Assembly: GCF_025790165.1 (NCBI RefSeq)
Contig: NZ_CP094970.1
Span: forward strand, 1,736,001 to 1,800,000
Source: Solicola gregarius
GTDB taxonomy: Bacteria; Actinomycetota; Actinomycetes; Propionibacteriales; Nocardioidaceae
Reading direction: 5' to 3'
Length of the DNA stretch: 64,000 bases
Both the position numbers and the translations under genes were made by a program. The first letter of the stretch is position 1. The number at the start of each line of letters is the position of its first letter. The notes under the pieces were generated by a model, which was not told where the DNA came from, searched no databases, and worked only from the letters and a program-made list of their open reading frames with translations. Of the stretch, positions 18,236 to 26,520 are shown one piece after another.

Positions 18236-18295
18236 GCCGAGGTACGCGGTCCTGCCAATAAGAGGTGCCCTATTGGCAGGACCGCGTACCTCGGC
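18236..18295. terminator. Perfect 25-bp palindrome at a convergent junction
   Basis: The arm GCCGAGGTACGCGGTCCTGC... (18236-18260) is matched base for base by 18271-18295, with a 10-base loop. It lies between the MFS stop (18147) and the end of the convergent DsbA-like gene (18316), so it can act as a two-way terminator. A perfect 25-bp stem is longer than such terminators need. Confidence 0.82.
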
Positions 18296-18315
18296 GCGGA
18301 ATGAGGCGAAGGGGC

Positions 18316-19008
18316 CTACCCGATGGCGGCTTCGATCGCTTCCTGGAGGGACGTCTCGCTGGTGAGCTCGACCGCTTCGCCGTCGACGAACACGGCCGGC
18401 GTACCCGTCACACCCTCGGCGGTCATCTGTTGGGTCGACTTCACCACCTGATCGCCCATCGCGTCGTCGGTGATGCAGTCGTCGACGTCGGCGCCGGCGT
18501 CGCTCGCGTACGTCGCGAGCTGCGCGTCCTCAGGCCCGGCACTGCCCTCCTCGGGCTGATTGTCGTACAGGGTCGCGTGGAATTCGTAGAACGCGCGGGG
18601 TCCGGCGCCGTCGAAGACGCAGAGTGCGGCGTTGGCCGCCCTGCTGGAGTACTCGTTCGTGCTCGCACCGTCGAGAAAGGAGACGATGCGGTACTCGACG
18701 GTGACGGCGCCGTCGCCCAGCTGCTCCTCCAGGAAGTCGGCGCTCGACTCCTCCAGCTGAGCGCAGTACGGACACTGGAAGTCCTCGTAGATGACGACCT
18801 CGACAGCGGAGTCGGCGTCATCGGCATCGTCGGAGACGTCGGTGCCGCTGACGACGACTCCGCCCTTGTCGGTGAGCGCGGCATTCGAGGAGGCATCCGT
18901 CTGCGCGTCGTCCGGCGACGATGCACCGACAACGTCCTCGGCCGAGCCGCAAGCCGCCAGCAGGCAGCCGACGCCGAGCAGGCCGAGGCCACGCAGCAGA
19001 CGGGTCAT
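18316..19008 (-). CDS. DsbA/DSBA-like thioredoxin-fold lipoprotein
   Basis: A 230-residue extracytoplasmic thiol oxidoreductase. The lipobox LAAC puts the lipid Cys at residue 20, followed by an acidic, low-complexity linker (residues 25-66). The catalytic CPYC is at residues 79-82 (EDFQCPYC) and the cis-Pro loop GTPAVFVDG near the C-terminus. CPYC with this fold points to disulfide exchange in secreted proteins. It lies 20 bases beyond the end of the dehydrogenase E2 gene on the same strand and could be read through from that operon, though the functions are unrelated. Confidence 0.88.
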   Translation of the reverse strand: MTRLLRGLGLLGVGCLLAACGSAEDVVGASSPDDAQTDASSNAALTDKGGVVVSGTDVSDDADDADSAVEVVIYEDFQCPYCAQLEESSADFLEEQLGDGAVTVEYRIVSFLDGASTNEYSSRAANAALCVFDGAGPRAFYEFHATLYDNQPEEGSAGPEDAQLATYASDAGADVDDCITDDAMGDQVVKSTQQMTAEGVTGTPAVFVDGEAVELTSETSLQEAIEAAIG

Positions 19009-19028
19009 GCCCTCACTCTGCCACCCGC

Positions 19029-20465
19029 TCAGTACAGCAACGCGGTTGCGGGGTCGGCGAGCAGTGCGCCGATGTCGGCGAGGAAACGCGACCCCTGCTC
19101 ACCGTCGACGATGCGATGGTCGAACGAGAGCGCCAGCGTGGTCACATATCGGGGCTCGATACGGTCGCCGTCGGGCCCCTCGACCACCCAGGGCTGCTTC
19201 TTGATCGCCCCGAACGCGAGGATTCCGGACTCGCCCGGATTCAGGATCGGTGTGCCCGCGTCGACGCCGAAGACTCCGACGTTGGTGATGGTGAAGCTGC
19301 CTCCAGACATCTCTGCCGGCTTGGTACGCCCCGCGCGCGCCGTGGCGACCAGCTCGCCGAGCGCGGTCGCGATCTCGACGAGCGACATCGAGTCGGCGCC
19401 CTTGATGTTCGGTACGACGAGTCCTCGTGGGGTCGCCGCCGCGATGCCGAGGTTGACGGCCCGCTTCAGCACGATCTCTTGGGCCGCGTCATCCCATGCC
19501 GCGTTGAGCTCTGGCGTACGCCGGACGGCGAGGCACACGGCCTTAGCCAGGACCAGCAGCGGCGAGACTCGTACGTCGGCGAACTCGCGGCGCCCCTTGA
19601 GCGACTCGACGAGCTCCATCGTCTTCGTGACGTCGAGCGTCAGCCACTCGGTGACGTGCGGCGCGGTGAACGCCGACTGGACCATCGCCTGCGCCGTCAT
19701 CTTGCGGACGCCCTTGATCGGAACCCGCACGTCGCCGGTCGCGCTGGCCACCGGTGGCGCTGTCGGCGCCTGTGCCCCGGCGGCGTAGGCCTCGACGTCG
19801 GCGCGGGTCACGACTCCGCCCTCGCCGCTCGGCGTGAGGGTCGTCAGGTCGACGCCGAGGTCCTTCGCCAGCTTGCGTACGGGCGGCTTGGCGAGCGCCC
19901 GAAGGCGGGGGCCCGTCGGCACGGTCGGCTGCGGAGCCGCTGGGACGCTCTCCTCCGCCTGCTCGACCGGGAGCTCGGGCGCCGGAGCGGGTGCGGTCGA
20001 GAACGCTTGCTGTACGTCGGCCTGCGCCGTCGCGGTCGCCGCCGTACGCCGCGCCCGACGTTTGGTCGCCGCCTCCTTCGGACCGGTGCCGACGAGCATC
20101 TGCTTCTCGCTGCCACCGGTCGCGGCCGGGTTGGACATGTCGATCTCGTCCGTCTTCGCCTTGTCTGCAAGGTGGATGTAGGGATCACCCTCCCCGCGCT
20201 GCGCGCCATCGTCAGCGGCGGGATCGTCGGCCGTCGACACCGCGATGATCGGCTTGCCGACATCGACCGTCTCGCCCTCGGCCACCAGCAGCGCGGCGAC
20301 CGTGCCGTCGTACGGGCTCGGCAGCTCGACGAGCGACTTGGCCGTCTCGATCTCGACAATGATGTCGTTGACCGCGACGGTGTCGCCGGCCTTGACCTTC
20401 CAGCTCACGATCTCCGCCTCGGTCAGGCCCTCGCCGACGTCGGGCAGCTTGAACTCTTGTGCCAC
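19029..20465 (-). CDS. bkdC: 2-oxoacid dehydrogenase E2 (lipoyl acyltransferase)
   Basis: A 478-residue E2 core protein. The N-terminal lipoyl domain has its lipoylation site at K43 (EIETAKS). A Pro/Ala-rich linker leads to a peripheral-subunit-binding domain (PPVRKLAKDLGVDL, about residues 200-235). The C-terminal acyltransferase domain ends with SFDHRIVDG, carrying the catalytic His. It transfers the acyl group from lipoamide to CoA in a branched-chain 2-oxoacid or pyruvate dehydrogenase complex. The start is GTG with AAGGAGAA upstream. It is the third gene of an E1alpha-E1beta-E2 operon; no E3 gene is present here, so lipoamide dehydrogenase must come from elsewhere. Confidence 0.92.
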   Translation of the reverse strand: MAQEFKLPDVGEGLTEAEIVSWKVKAGDTVAVNDIIVEIETAKSLVELPSPYDGTVAALLVAEGETVDVGKPIIAVSTADDPAADDGAQRGEGDPYIHLADKAKTDEIDMSNPAATGGSEKQMLVGTGPKEAATKRRARRTAATATAQADVQQAFSTAPAPAPELPVEQAEESVPAAPQPTVPTGPRLRALAKPPVRKLAKDLGVDLTTLTPSGEGGVVTRADVEAYAAGAQAPTAPPVASATGDVRVPIKGVRKMTAQAMVQSAFTAPHVTEWLTLDVTKTMELVESLKGRREFADVRVSPLLVLAKAVCLAVRRTPELNAAWDDAAQEIVLKRAVNLGIAAATPRGLVVPNIKGADSMSLVEIATALGELVATARAGRTKPAEMSGGSFTITNVGVFGVDAGTPILNPGESGILAFGAIKKQPWVVEGPDGDRIEPRYVTTLALSFDHRIVDGEQGSRFLADIGALLADPATALLY

Positions 20466-20486
20466 GAACTTCTCCTTGTCGGTGGG

Positions 20487-21461
20487 TCAGTACGACCGGG
20501 TGCGGTCGACGGCGTCGAGGATCCGGTCGAGATCGGGGAGGTACTCCTCCTCGATCCGGCTGGCCGGGTAGGGGGTATCGAAACCACCGACGCGGAGGAC
20601 AGGTGCCTCCAGCGAGTAGAAGCAGTTCTCGGTGATGCGCGCAGCCACCTCGGCTCCGATGCCGAGGTTCGTGTGCGCCTCGTGAACGACGACGGCGCGG
20701 CCCGTCTTGCGTACCGACTCATAGACCGGTCGCATGTCGAGCGGCGAGAGCGTACGCAGGTCGATCACCTCGACGCTCACGCCGTCCTGCTCGGCGGTCG
20801 CCGCGGACTGCAGGGCGGTCTTCATCGTCGGCCCGTACGCGAGCACGGTGGCATCGGTGCCCTCGCGTACGACGCGCGACGAGAACAGCGGAGCCGGCGT
20901 CGCGTCGACGTCGATCTCGGCCTTCTCCCAGTAACGTGCCTTCGGCTCCAGGAAGATCACCGGGTCATCGGCGCGAATCGCCTGCTGGATCATGAAGTAC
21001 GCGTCGACCGGGTTCGAGCACGCCACCACCTTGAGGCCGGGCGTGTGCGCGAACTGCGCCTCCGGGCTCTCCGAGTGGTGCTCGACGCCCCCGAAGCCGC
21101 CGCCGAACGGTATCCGCACCACGATCGGCATGGGCACCTTGCCCTTGCTGCGGAAGTGGATCTTCGCGACCTGGCTGACGATCTGGTCGTACGCCGGGTA
21201 GACGAAGCCGTCGAACTGGATCTCGCACACCGGCCGGTAGCCGCGCATGGCGAGCCCGACCGCAGTGCCCAGGATGCCCGACTCGGCGAGCGGGGTGTCG
21301 ATGACGCGGTCCTCGCCGAAGTCCTTCTGCAGACCGTCGGTGACCCGGAAGACACCGCCGAGCTTGCCGACGTCCTCACCCATCACGAGCACCTTCGCGT
21401 CGTCCTCCATCGAGGCGCGCAGGCCGTTGGTGATGGCCTTGCTCAACGTGGTCTGGCTCAT
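20487..21461 (-). CDS. bkdB: 2-oxoacid dehydrogenase E1 beta subunit
   Basis: A 324-residue transketolase-like beta subunit of the ThDP-dependent E1. It contains the pyrimidine-binding domain (VLVMGEDVGKLGGVFRVTDG near the start; FGGGFGGVEHHSESPEAQF in the middle) and the C-terminal transketolase domain. It pairs with the alpha subunit encoded just upstream, whose stop overlaps this ATG (ATGA), which favours equal synthesis of the two chains. Branched-chain oxoacids or pyruvate are both possible substrates; the closest layout I recall is M. tuberculosis bkdABC. Confidence 0.92.
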   Translation of the reverse strand: MSQTTLSKAITNGLRASMEDDAKVLVMGEDVGKLGGVFRVTDGLQKDFGEDRVIDTPLAESGILGTAVGLAMRGYRPVCEIQFDGFVYPAYDQIVSQVAKIHFRSKGKVPMPIVVRIPFGGGFGGVEHHSESPEAQFAHTPGLKVVACSNPVDAYFMIQQAIRADDPVIFLEPKARYWEKAEIDVDATPAPLFSSRVVREGTDATVLAYGPTMKTALQSAATAEQDGVSVEVIDLRTLSPLDMRPVYESVRKTGRAVVVHEAHTNLGIGAEVAARITENCFYSLEAPVLRVGGFDTPYPASRIEEEYLPDLDRILDAVDRTRSY

Positions 21462-22645
21462 GACACGACCTCCGCCGTGTTGTGGTCGTCGGAGAAGGTC
21501 GAGAGGTACGCCGCGTACGCGTCGCGCTCGGCCGCGAGCTCGTCGGTCTGCTCCGCGTACACCTGGTCGAAGATGTCGAGGATCTGCGGCTCCGGCAGCG
21601 CGCGGCAGCCGGTGCGCAACCGCTTCGCGACCTCGTCGGCCTCGCCCTCGACGTCTGCGAAGAAGCTCTCGTCAGCTCCGGCGTGGCGGGTGAGGTACGC
21701 GCGTACGCGCTCGATGGGATCCTTCAGCTTCCAGTGCTCGAGATCGGTCGACAGCCGGTAGCGAGTGGGGTCGTCGGTGGTGGTGTGCGCGCCCATCCGG
21801 TACGTATACGCCTCGACGAACGTCGGACCGCTGCCCTCCCGAGCACGCTGCAGCGCGGCCTTGGTCACGGCGTGACACGCGAGCACGTCGTTGCCGTCGA
21901 CACGTACGCCCGGGAACCCGAAACCGAGCGCGCGCTGGTACAGCGGGATGCGCGTCTGGCGCTCGATCGGCTCCGAGATCGCCCACTGGTTGTTCTGGCA
22001 GAAGAAGACGACCGGCGCCTGCGCCACGCTGGCCCAGATGAACGCCTCGTTGACGTCGCCCTGGCTCGTCGCGCCGTCACCGAAGTACGCGATCGTCGCC
22101 TCATCGCGGCCGGGGTCGCCCGTACCGACGACACCGTCGCGCAGCTGACCCATGCCATAACCGGTGGCGTGCAGGGCCTGTGCGCCGATGACGATCGTGT
22201 AGAGCGCGAAGTTCTTGTCGGCGGGGTTCCAGTTGCCGTGATCGACACCGCGGAACAGGCCGAGCAACGCCAGCGGGTCGACGCCGCGGCACCAGGCCAC
22301 ACCGTGCTCGCGGTACGTCGGGAACGCCATGTCCTGCGGTTCGAGGGCCCGGCCCGAACCGATCTGCGCGGCCTCCTGGCCGAGCAGCTGGGCCCAGATG
22401 CCCAACTCTCCCTGCCGCTGCAGCGAGGTCGCCTCGACGTCGATGCGCCGGGTCAGGACCAGATCGCGGTAGAAGCCCTTGATGGTCTCGTCGTCGCCGT
22501 CGAAGGCGAACTCGTTGTGCTCGACGCGCTCACCCTCGGGCGTGAGGAGCTGCACGAGATCGTGCTGGTCGTCGGCCGAGGCCGGTCCGAAAACGGCCCC
22601 AAGCTTCTCGGCACCCACTTCAGGTGCGGGCAGGTCGTTGCTCAT
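21458..22645 (-). CDS. bkdA: 2-oxoacid dehydrogenase E1 alpha subunit
   Basis: A 395-residue ThDP-binding alpha subunit. The cofactor motif begins GDGATSQGDVNEAF and closes at CQNNQW; YREHGVAWCRG and the C-terminal YRMGAHTTTDDPTRY are typical of the family. With E1beta it decarboxylates the 2-oxoacid and acylates the E2 lipoyl arm. I chose the ATG at 22645 because AGGAG lies six bases upstream; the 19-codon extension is not supported. It is first in the operon and about 100 bases downstream of a CRP-type palindrome. Confidence 0.92.
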   Translation of the reverse strand: MSNDLPAPEVGAEKLGAVFGPASADDQHDLVQLLTPEGERVEHNEFAFDGDDETIKGFYRDLVLTRRIDVEATSLQRQGELGIWAQLLGQEAAQIGSGRALEPQDMAFPTYREHGVAWCRGVDPLALLGLFRGVDHGNWNPADKNFALYTIVIGAQALHATGYGMGQLRDGVVGTGDPGRDEATIAYFGDGATSQGDVNEAFIWASVAQAPVVFFCQNNQWAISEPIERQTRIPLYQRALGFGFPGVRVDGNDVLACHAVTKAALQRAREGSGPTFVEAYTYRMGAHTTTDDPTRYRLSTDLEHWKLKDPIERVRAYLTRHAGADESFFADVEGEADEVAKRLRTGCRALPEPQILDIFDQVYAEQTDELAAERDAYAAYLSTFSDDHNTAEVVS

Positions 22646-22745
22646 AGGCACTCCTGGTGTCGTGGCCTGCGGGGTCTCCGCAGCCGGCGGGAGCATCCAC
22701 ACTCCGCCTCCGCTAAGGGTGTTGCGTACGTACGGCGCGTGGTGC

Positions 22746-22761
22746 TGTGACTGCTGTCACA
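22746..22761. promoter_or_regulatory. CRP/GlxR-type site upstream of the dehydrogenase operon
   Basis: TGTGACTGCTGTCACA is a 16-base palindrome matching the CRP consensus TGTGA-N6-TCACA in every fixed position. It lies 101 bases before the E1 alpha start, in the 202-base gap after the DUF418 gene. A cAMP-responsive CRP/GlxR-type regulator is the likely binder; whether it activates or represses depends on the promoter, which I cannot place with confidence. Confidence 0.72.
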
Positions 22762-22847
22762 ACACTGCTCAGGCTATCGCCCGAGACTCCGCTGGCAAAA
22801 CTCGGGAGGGGTACAACCCGTCCGAACGTTCGGTCGCCTGCCGGCGG

Positions 22848-23873
22848 TCACAGCGTCGCGCGCCGCGGCTGTCGGTACGTGACGCGGCGGACGAGGACCT
22901 CGAACGGCCCGCGCTGACCGGTTCGCCGCATCCGGTCCGCCAGCACTACCGTGACCAACCATGTTCCGGTGGCGAGCAGCGCCGTCGACGCGACGGTCAG
23001 CGTCGCTGACAGGTCGAGCAGGAACGGCGTGAACACGATCGCCCAGACGACCGACTGAACGAGGTAGCAGGTCATCGAACGTTGGCCGGTGGCAGCCAAC
23101 GCGTTGATCACAGCCCCACGCCGCGCGCCGATCCGGTGTGCGATCAGCGTGATCAGCGCGGCGTACCCGAATCCACCGAGTACGCCGGTGGCGTCGTGTA
23201 GCGGGCCGATCAGCTCCAGCGTCTCCGATCCCGGCAGCGGCCGAGCGCCGGACAGTACGAGCGCGATCGGCTGGGCACCGAGGACCGACACCCCGAGCCC
23301 CACCACCGCGGTGACGGTGAGCAGGATTCGGTGCCGCTCCGGCTGTTCGAGAACCCGATGCCGTCCCGCCACCAGCCCGATCAGGAACGGGCAGGCGAAG
23401 CCGATCGGGCCGAGGAGCGCGACGAAGCCGACCGCACCGGTCCGTTCGGAGAGCATCGTGCCGACGTCCGGCGGCAGCATCGCCGAATCCGGCGGATCAG
23501 CGATGGCCGATGCGTAGTCGGCACTCGGCAGGGCCGTCATGACGAAGACGAGGAGCGCGAGGACCAGCAACCAGCGGTCCTTCCAGAACACGACCCACGC
23601 GCCCAGGAGCAGCAGCACCCCGTACATGGCCAGGATGTCGCCGGCGAAGAAGAGCAACCCGTCGGCCATGCCGACGACGAAGGTCGCGAGCAGCCAGGTG
23701 ACGGCCGAGTCGAGCGGCGAGGCGTCCTGGGGGTAGCCGCCCAGGATCGACGACCCGCGCAGGAAGTAGTGCGAGTTCGCCAGCGCGATGAACAACAGCA
23801 TGACGCCGCGCGCCAGGTCGGGCCCCAGGGCACGCTCCGCCAACGCCGTCGGGCCCGCTGCGGTCGTACTCAC
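22848..23873 (-). CDS. DUF418-type membrane protein
   Basis: A 341-residue protein with about eight to ten hydrophobic segments. The C-terminal part has the DUF418 signature: a GQRSMTCYLVQSVVWAIVF segment followed later by GPFEVLVRRVTY. The N-terminal half has the short loops typical of the acyltransferase-3-like/DUF418 fold (ARGVMLLFIALANSHYF). The function is unknown; the family is widespread in actinobacteria and bacilli. It is transcribed away from the bkd operon's promoter region and stands alone. Confidence 0.8.
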   Translation of the reverse strand: MSTTAAGPTALAERALGPDLARGVMLLFIALANSHYFLRGSSILGGYPQDASPLDSAVTWLLATFVVGMADGLLFFAGDILAMYGVLLLLGAWVVFWKDRWLLVLALLVFVMTALPSADYASAIADPPDSAMLPPDVGTMLSERTGAVGFVALLGPIGFACPFLIGLVAGRHRVLEQPERHRILLTVTAVVGLGVSVLGAQPIALVLSGARPLPGSETLELIGPLHDATGVLGGFGYAALITLIAHRIGARRGAVINALAATGQRSMTCYLVQSVVWAIVFTPFLLDLSATLTVASTALLATGTWLVTVVLADRMRRTGQRGPFEVLVRRVTYRQPRRATL

Positions 23874-23977
23874 GAGTCCAGTGAACGGTGGTTCGGGTCA
23901 ACGTCGCATCGGGCGATGGTCGCGAGAACGCGCCTACTTTGGTCCCTCCGACACGCGTCCGGAGTTCGACACACGTG

Positions 23978-24018
23978 CGCCCGATGGGCCGAGCACAGGG
24001 AACTCGGCCCACCGGGCG
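23978..24018 (-). terminator. Hairpin after the subtilase gene
   Basis: Sixteen bases beginning CGCCCGATGGGCCGAG (23978-23993) pair with 24003-24018 with a single mismatch and a 9-base loop. It lies about 65 bases beyond the stop of the minus-strand protease gene and before the DUF418 start (23873). Confidence 0.75.
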
Positions 24019-24082
24019 GTCTAGTGGTGCAGCACTTCCGGAGGTCTGCGACCTCTCAGCGCCGGTGCTTTCGCACTGTCAC

Positions 24083-25288
24083 TCAGAAATCCTGCGGGTA
24101 GTTGAGCAGCAGGTTCGCCGTGCCCTCGGGCAGGCCGGTGATCACGTCGGGAGTCGCCTCGTCCACGAGCCCCGTGCTCACGCCGGCGGGATCGGCGTCG
24201 GGGTTCGCCTCGAGGTACAGCGCCGCAACGCCGGTGACGTGCGGCGTCGCCATCGACGTACCGCTGATCGTGTTCGTGGCGTCGTCGCCACCGATCCAGT
24301 CCGACGTGATGTCGGTACCCGGCGCGGCCAGGTCGACGCAGGAACCGCCGTTCGTGAACTCCGACGCAGCATCGTCGTCGGCCGTCGAGGCAACGGTCAA
24401 CGCCTCCGGCACCGCCGCCGGCGACGACCCGCACGCATCCGCGCCGTAGTCGTTGCCTGCCGCGACCGCGTACGTCACGCCCGCCTCGATCGAACCGGCG
24501 ACCGCGTCGTCCAGTGCCGGGTCGCTCGGACCGCCGAGGCTCATGTTCGCGACCGACGGGCCGCTGGCGTTCTCGGTCACCCAGTCGATGCCCTTGACGA
24601 CGCCCTCCGTCGACCCGCTGCCGTTCGCATCGAGGACTCGAACCGGCTCGAGAGCGACATCCTTCGCGAGGCCGTACTCCGTGCCGCCGACCGTGCCCGC
24701 GACGTGCGTACCGTGGCCGTTCGCGTCGTCGGTGCCACCGTCGACCGCGGAGAATCCCTCACCGACCCGGTCGCCGAAGTCCTGGTGCGTGGCATTGATG
24801 CCGGTATCGATGATGTAGGCCGTGACGCCCGCGCCGGTCTCGGCGTAGGTGTAGGAGTCGTCGGCCGGTAGCGCCTCCTGGTCGACCCGATCGAGTCCCC
24901 AGCTGGGAGTGGGCGTCTGCGTCCCGGTGGCGTGGACCTCCTGGTTCGCCTGCACGTACGCGACGCGCGGATCGGCTCGCAGCTCTTCGACCGCGGACTC
25001 GCTCATCGACGCCGAGAAGCCGGTGAGCGCGCTGTCGTAGCGCTCGCGCACCGTGGCACCGACATCGGCCGCGAGCGAGCTCACGGAGTTGCGCGCCGCA
25101 ATTCCGGCGTCGTCCTTCAGCACGACGATGTACTTGCCCGGGATCGCCGACTTGCTCTGCGCTCCGTAGAGCGGAGCCAGATCGTCCGAGCTCGGTGACG
25201 ACGGCGTGGCGTTGGCGACCATTGGGGTTGCCAATGCGAGTGCCGAAACCGAACCGATCGCTACCCTGGCCATGACCTTTGTGAACAT
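24083..25288 (-). CDS. Secreted S8 subtilisin/proteinase K-like protease
   Basis: A 401-residue secreted serine protease. A signal peptide (residues 1-25, ending near ANA) precedes an I9 inhibitor pro-domain (PGKYIVVLKDDAG through VAYVQANQEV). The catalytic triad is complete: Asp in YIIDTGINATHQDF, His in NGHGTHVAGTVGG and Ser in SGTSMATPHVTG. The ordering and the NGHGTHVAG motif place it with proteinase K-type enzymes. It has no C-terminal extra domain. The start at 25288 has a GAGGGA site; the 20-codon extension does not. Confidence 0.94.
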   Translation of the reverse strand: MFTKVMARVAIGSVSALALATPMVANATPSSPSSDDLAPLYGAQSKSAIPGKYIVVLKDDAGIAARNSVSSLAADVGATVRERYDSALTGFSASMSESAVEELRADPRVAYVQANQEVHATGTQTPTPSWGLDRVDQEALPADDSYTYAETGAGVTAYIIDTGINATHQDFGDRVGEGFSAVDGGTDDANGHGTHVAGTVGGTEYGLAKDVALEPVRVLDANGSGSTEGVVKGIDWVTENASGPSVANMSLGGPSDPALDDAVAGSIEAGVTYAVAAGNDYGADACGSSPAAVPEALTVASTADDDAASEFTNGGSCVDLAAPGTDITSDWIGGDDATNTISGTSMATPHVTGVAALYLEANPDADPAGVSTGLVDEATPDVITGLPEGTANLLLNYPQDF

Positions 25289-25375
25289 GTACGTCCCTCG
25301 ATTGCTCGCGGATTGCGGACACAGCGAGGCTGCCCACCCATCCGCCACTCAATCGTGTGAAGGCCGCTTAACAGT

Positions 25376-26281
25376 TCAGGTCGTCGCGTACGCGGGGTCC
25401 ACGGTCCAGCGCACGGCGTACCTGCCGGGCGGGAGGTTGTGCCGGATCACCCGCAGGCAGTGGGTGTCGTCGAGCGCAATCGGTGCATGGACCTCGTCGG
25501 CCCCGTCGAGGGTGCTCTGTACGAGCTCGCACGCGGTCGGCAACGCATCGGGGTCGAACTGGATCTCGAGCACCAGCTCGCGGAGGGCGGCTCGCCGTGC
25601 GGAGGCGTACTCCATGTCGGACGGTGGGCCGGCGAGCGCGTACTCGACGATGATCGACTCACCCCGGTCGAGTACCCGGTCGAGCAGCACCTCCTGGGCG
25701 ATCAGCGACGAACGGTGGTCGGTGTACGTCTCGCCCGCGGAGCAGTGCACCAGCGGCTCGAACGTCGGATCGGGGCCGTCCGGATCGCGCTTGACCCGCA
25801 GCACCAGGAACCGATCGGCACCGTCGACCTCGGAGATGAGCACCCGCCGCACCCAACGCGAGCGCATCCGACACGACTCGTCGACGTGGATCGTGCAGTG
25901 GTCGCTGATGATGTTGAGCATCTCGCGTAACCGGGAGTCGGCGCGGAGGAGACGCTCCGACATCGGGTCGCTGCTGTCGAGGATGTCGCGCAGCAAGGTG
26001 CTCGCGACGTTGGTACGGGTACGGACCGTTCGACCGAGGTGTGCCTGCAACTGACCGGCGGACAGACCGAGCAGCTCCTCGATGTGCGGAAGGGCTGCGA
26101 CACTCGCGCGCCGGCCCGGCTCGCTGCGCCCAGACTGCCAGTAGCTCAGGGTCGCGACGCTGATATCGACGCCGCGCTCGGCCAGCCGGGCCTGGATCCG
26201 CTCGAGGCTGAGCCCGCTGTCGGCGATCGCCGACCGCAGGATCGGTGCGAACCCGCTCTTGGTCCGCTCAGTCATCGGCAT
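25376..26281 (-). CDS. XRE-like HTH regulator with unknown C-terminal domain
   Basis: A 301-residue protein whose N-terminal 70 residues look like a helix-turn-helix of the XRE type (LSLERIQARLAERGVDISVA then TLSYWQSGRSEPGR). The remaining 230 residues are not a family I recognise. They are rich in beta-strand-like segments, with single cysteines in SDHCTIHV, VHCSAGE, ACELVQ and THCLRVI, and end in NLPPGRYAVRWTV. It stands alone, upstream of the subtilase on the same strand with an 87-base gap, so it may control that protease; this is only positional. The alternative start is the Met two codons on. Confidence 0.68.
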   Translation of the reverse strand: MPMTERTKSGFAPILRSAIADSGLSLERIQARLAERGVDISVATLSYWQSGRSEPGRRASVAALPHIEELLGLSAGQLQAHLGRTVRTRTNVASTLLRDILDSSDPMSERLLRADSRLREMLNIISDHCTIHVDESCRMRSRWVRRVLISEVDGADRFLVLRVKRDPDGPDPTFEPLVHCSAGETYTDHRSSLIAQEVLLDRVLDRGESIIVEYALAGPPSDMEYASARRAALRELVLEIQFDPDALPTACELVQSTLDGADEVHAPIALDDTHCLRVIRHNLPPGRYAVRWTVDPAYATT

Positions 26282-26429
26282 CCACCGCAGGCACAGCGAC
26301 GGGTGTCGTGTCGATCATGGCGGGCCTTCCCTGCTGCTGACGCCTCCGTGACATAAGGTACCTGCCCGGCGGAGGCGACCGTGGACGGCGTTCGCCGAGC
26401 AGGAACGCGCCCGCGACGAGAAGGCCCCG

Positions 26430-26484
26430 TTGGGTCTATGTGGCATCGGTTGAGACCTATTGGACGGATGCCACATAGACCCAA
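26430..26484. terminator. Perfect 18-bp palindrome after the MFS exporter
   Basis: TTGGGTCTATGTGGCATC (26430-26447) is exactly complementary to 26467-26484, with a 19-base loop. It lies 36 bases past the stop of the minus-strand MFS gene (26521), as a terminator would. Its sequence is AT-richer than the surroundings. The loop contains CCTATTGG, also found at the loop edge of the 18236-18295 palindrome. Confidence 0.75.
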
Positions 26485-26520
26485 GCTGCGGCCGGGTGGA
26501 CCTGAGCCGTGGCCGCCGCG

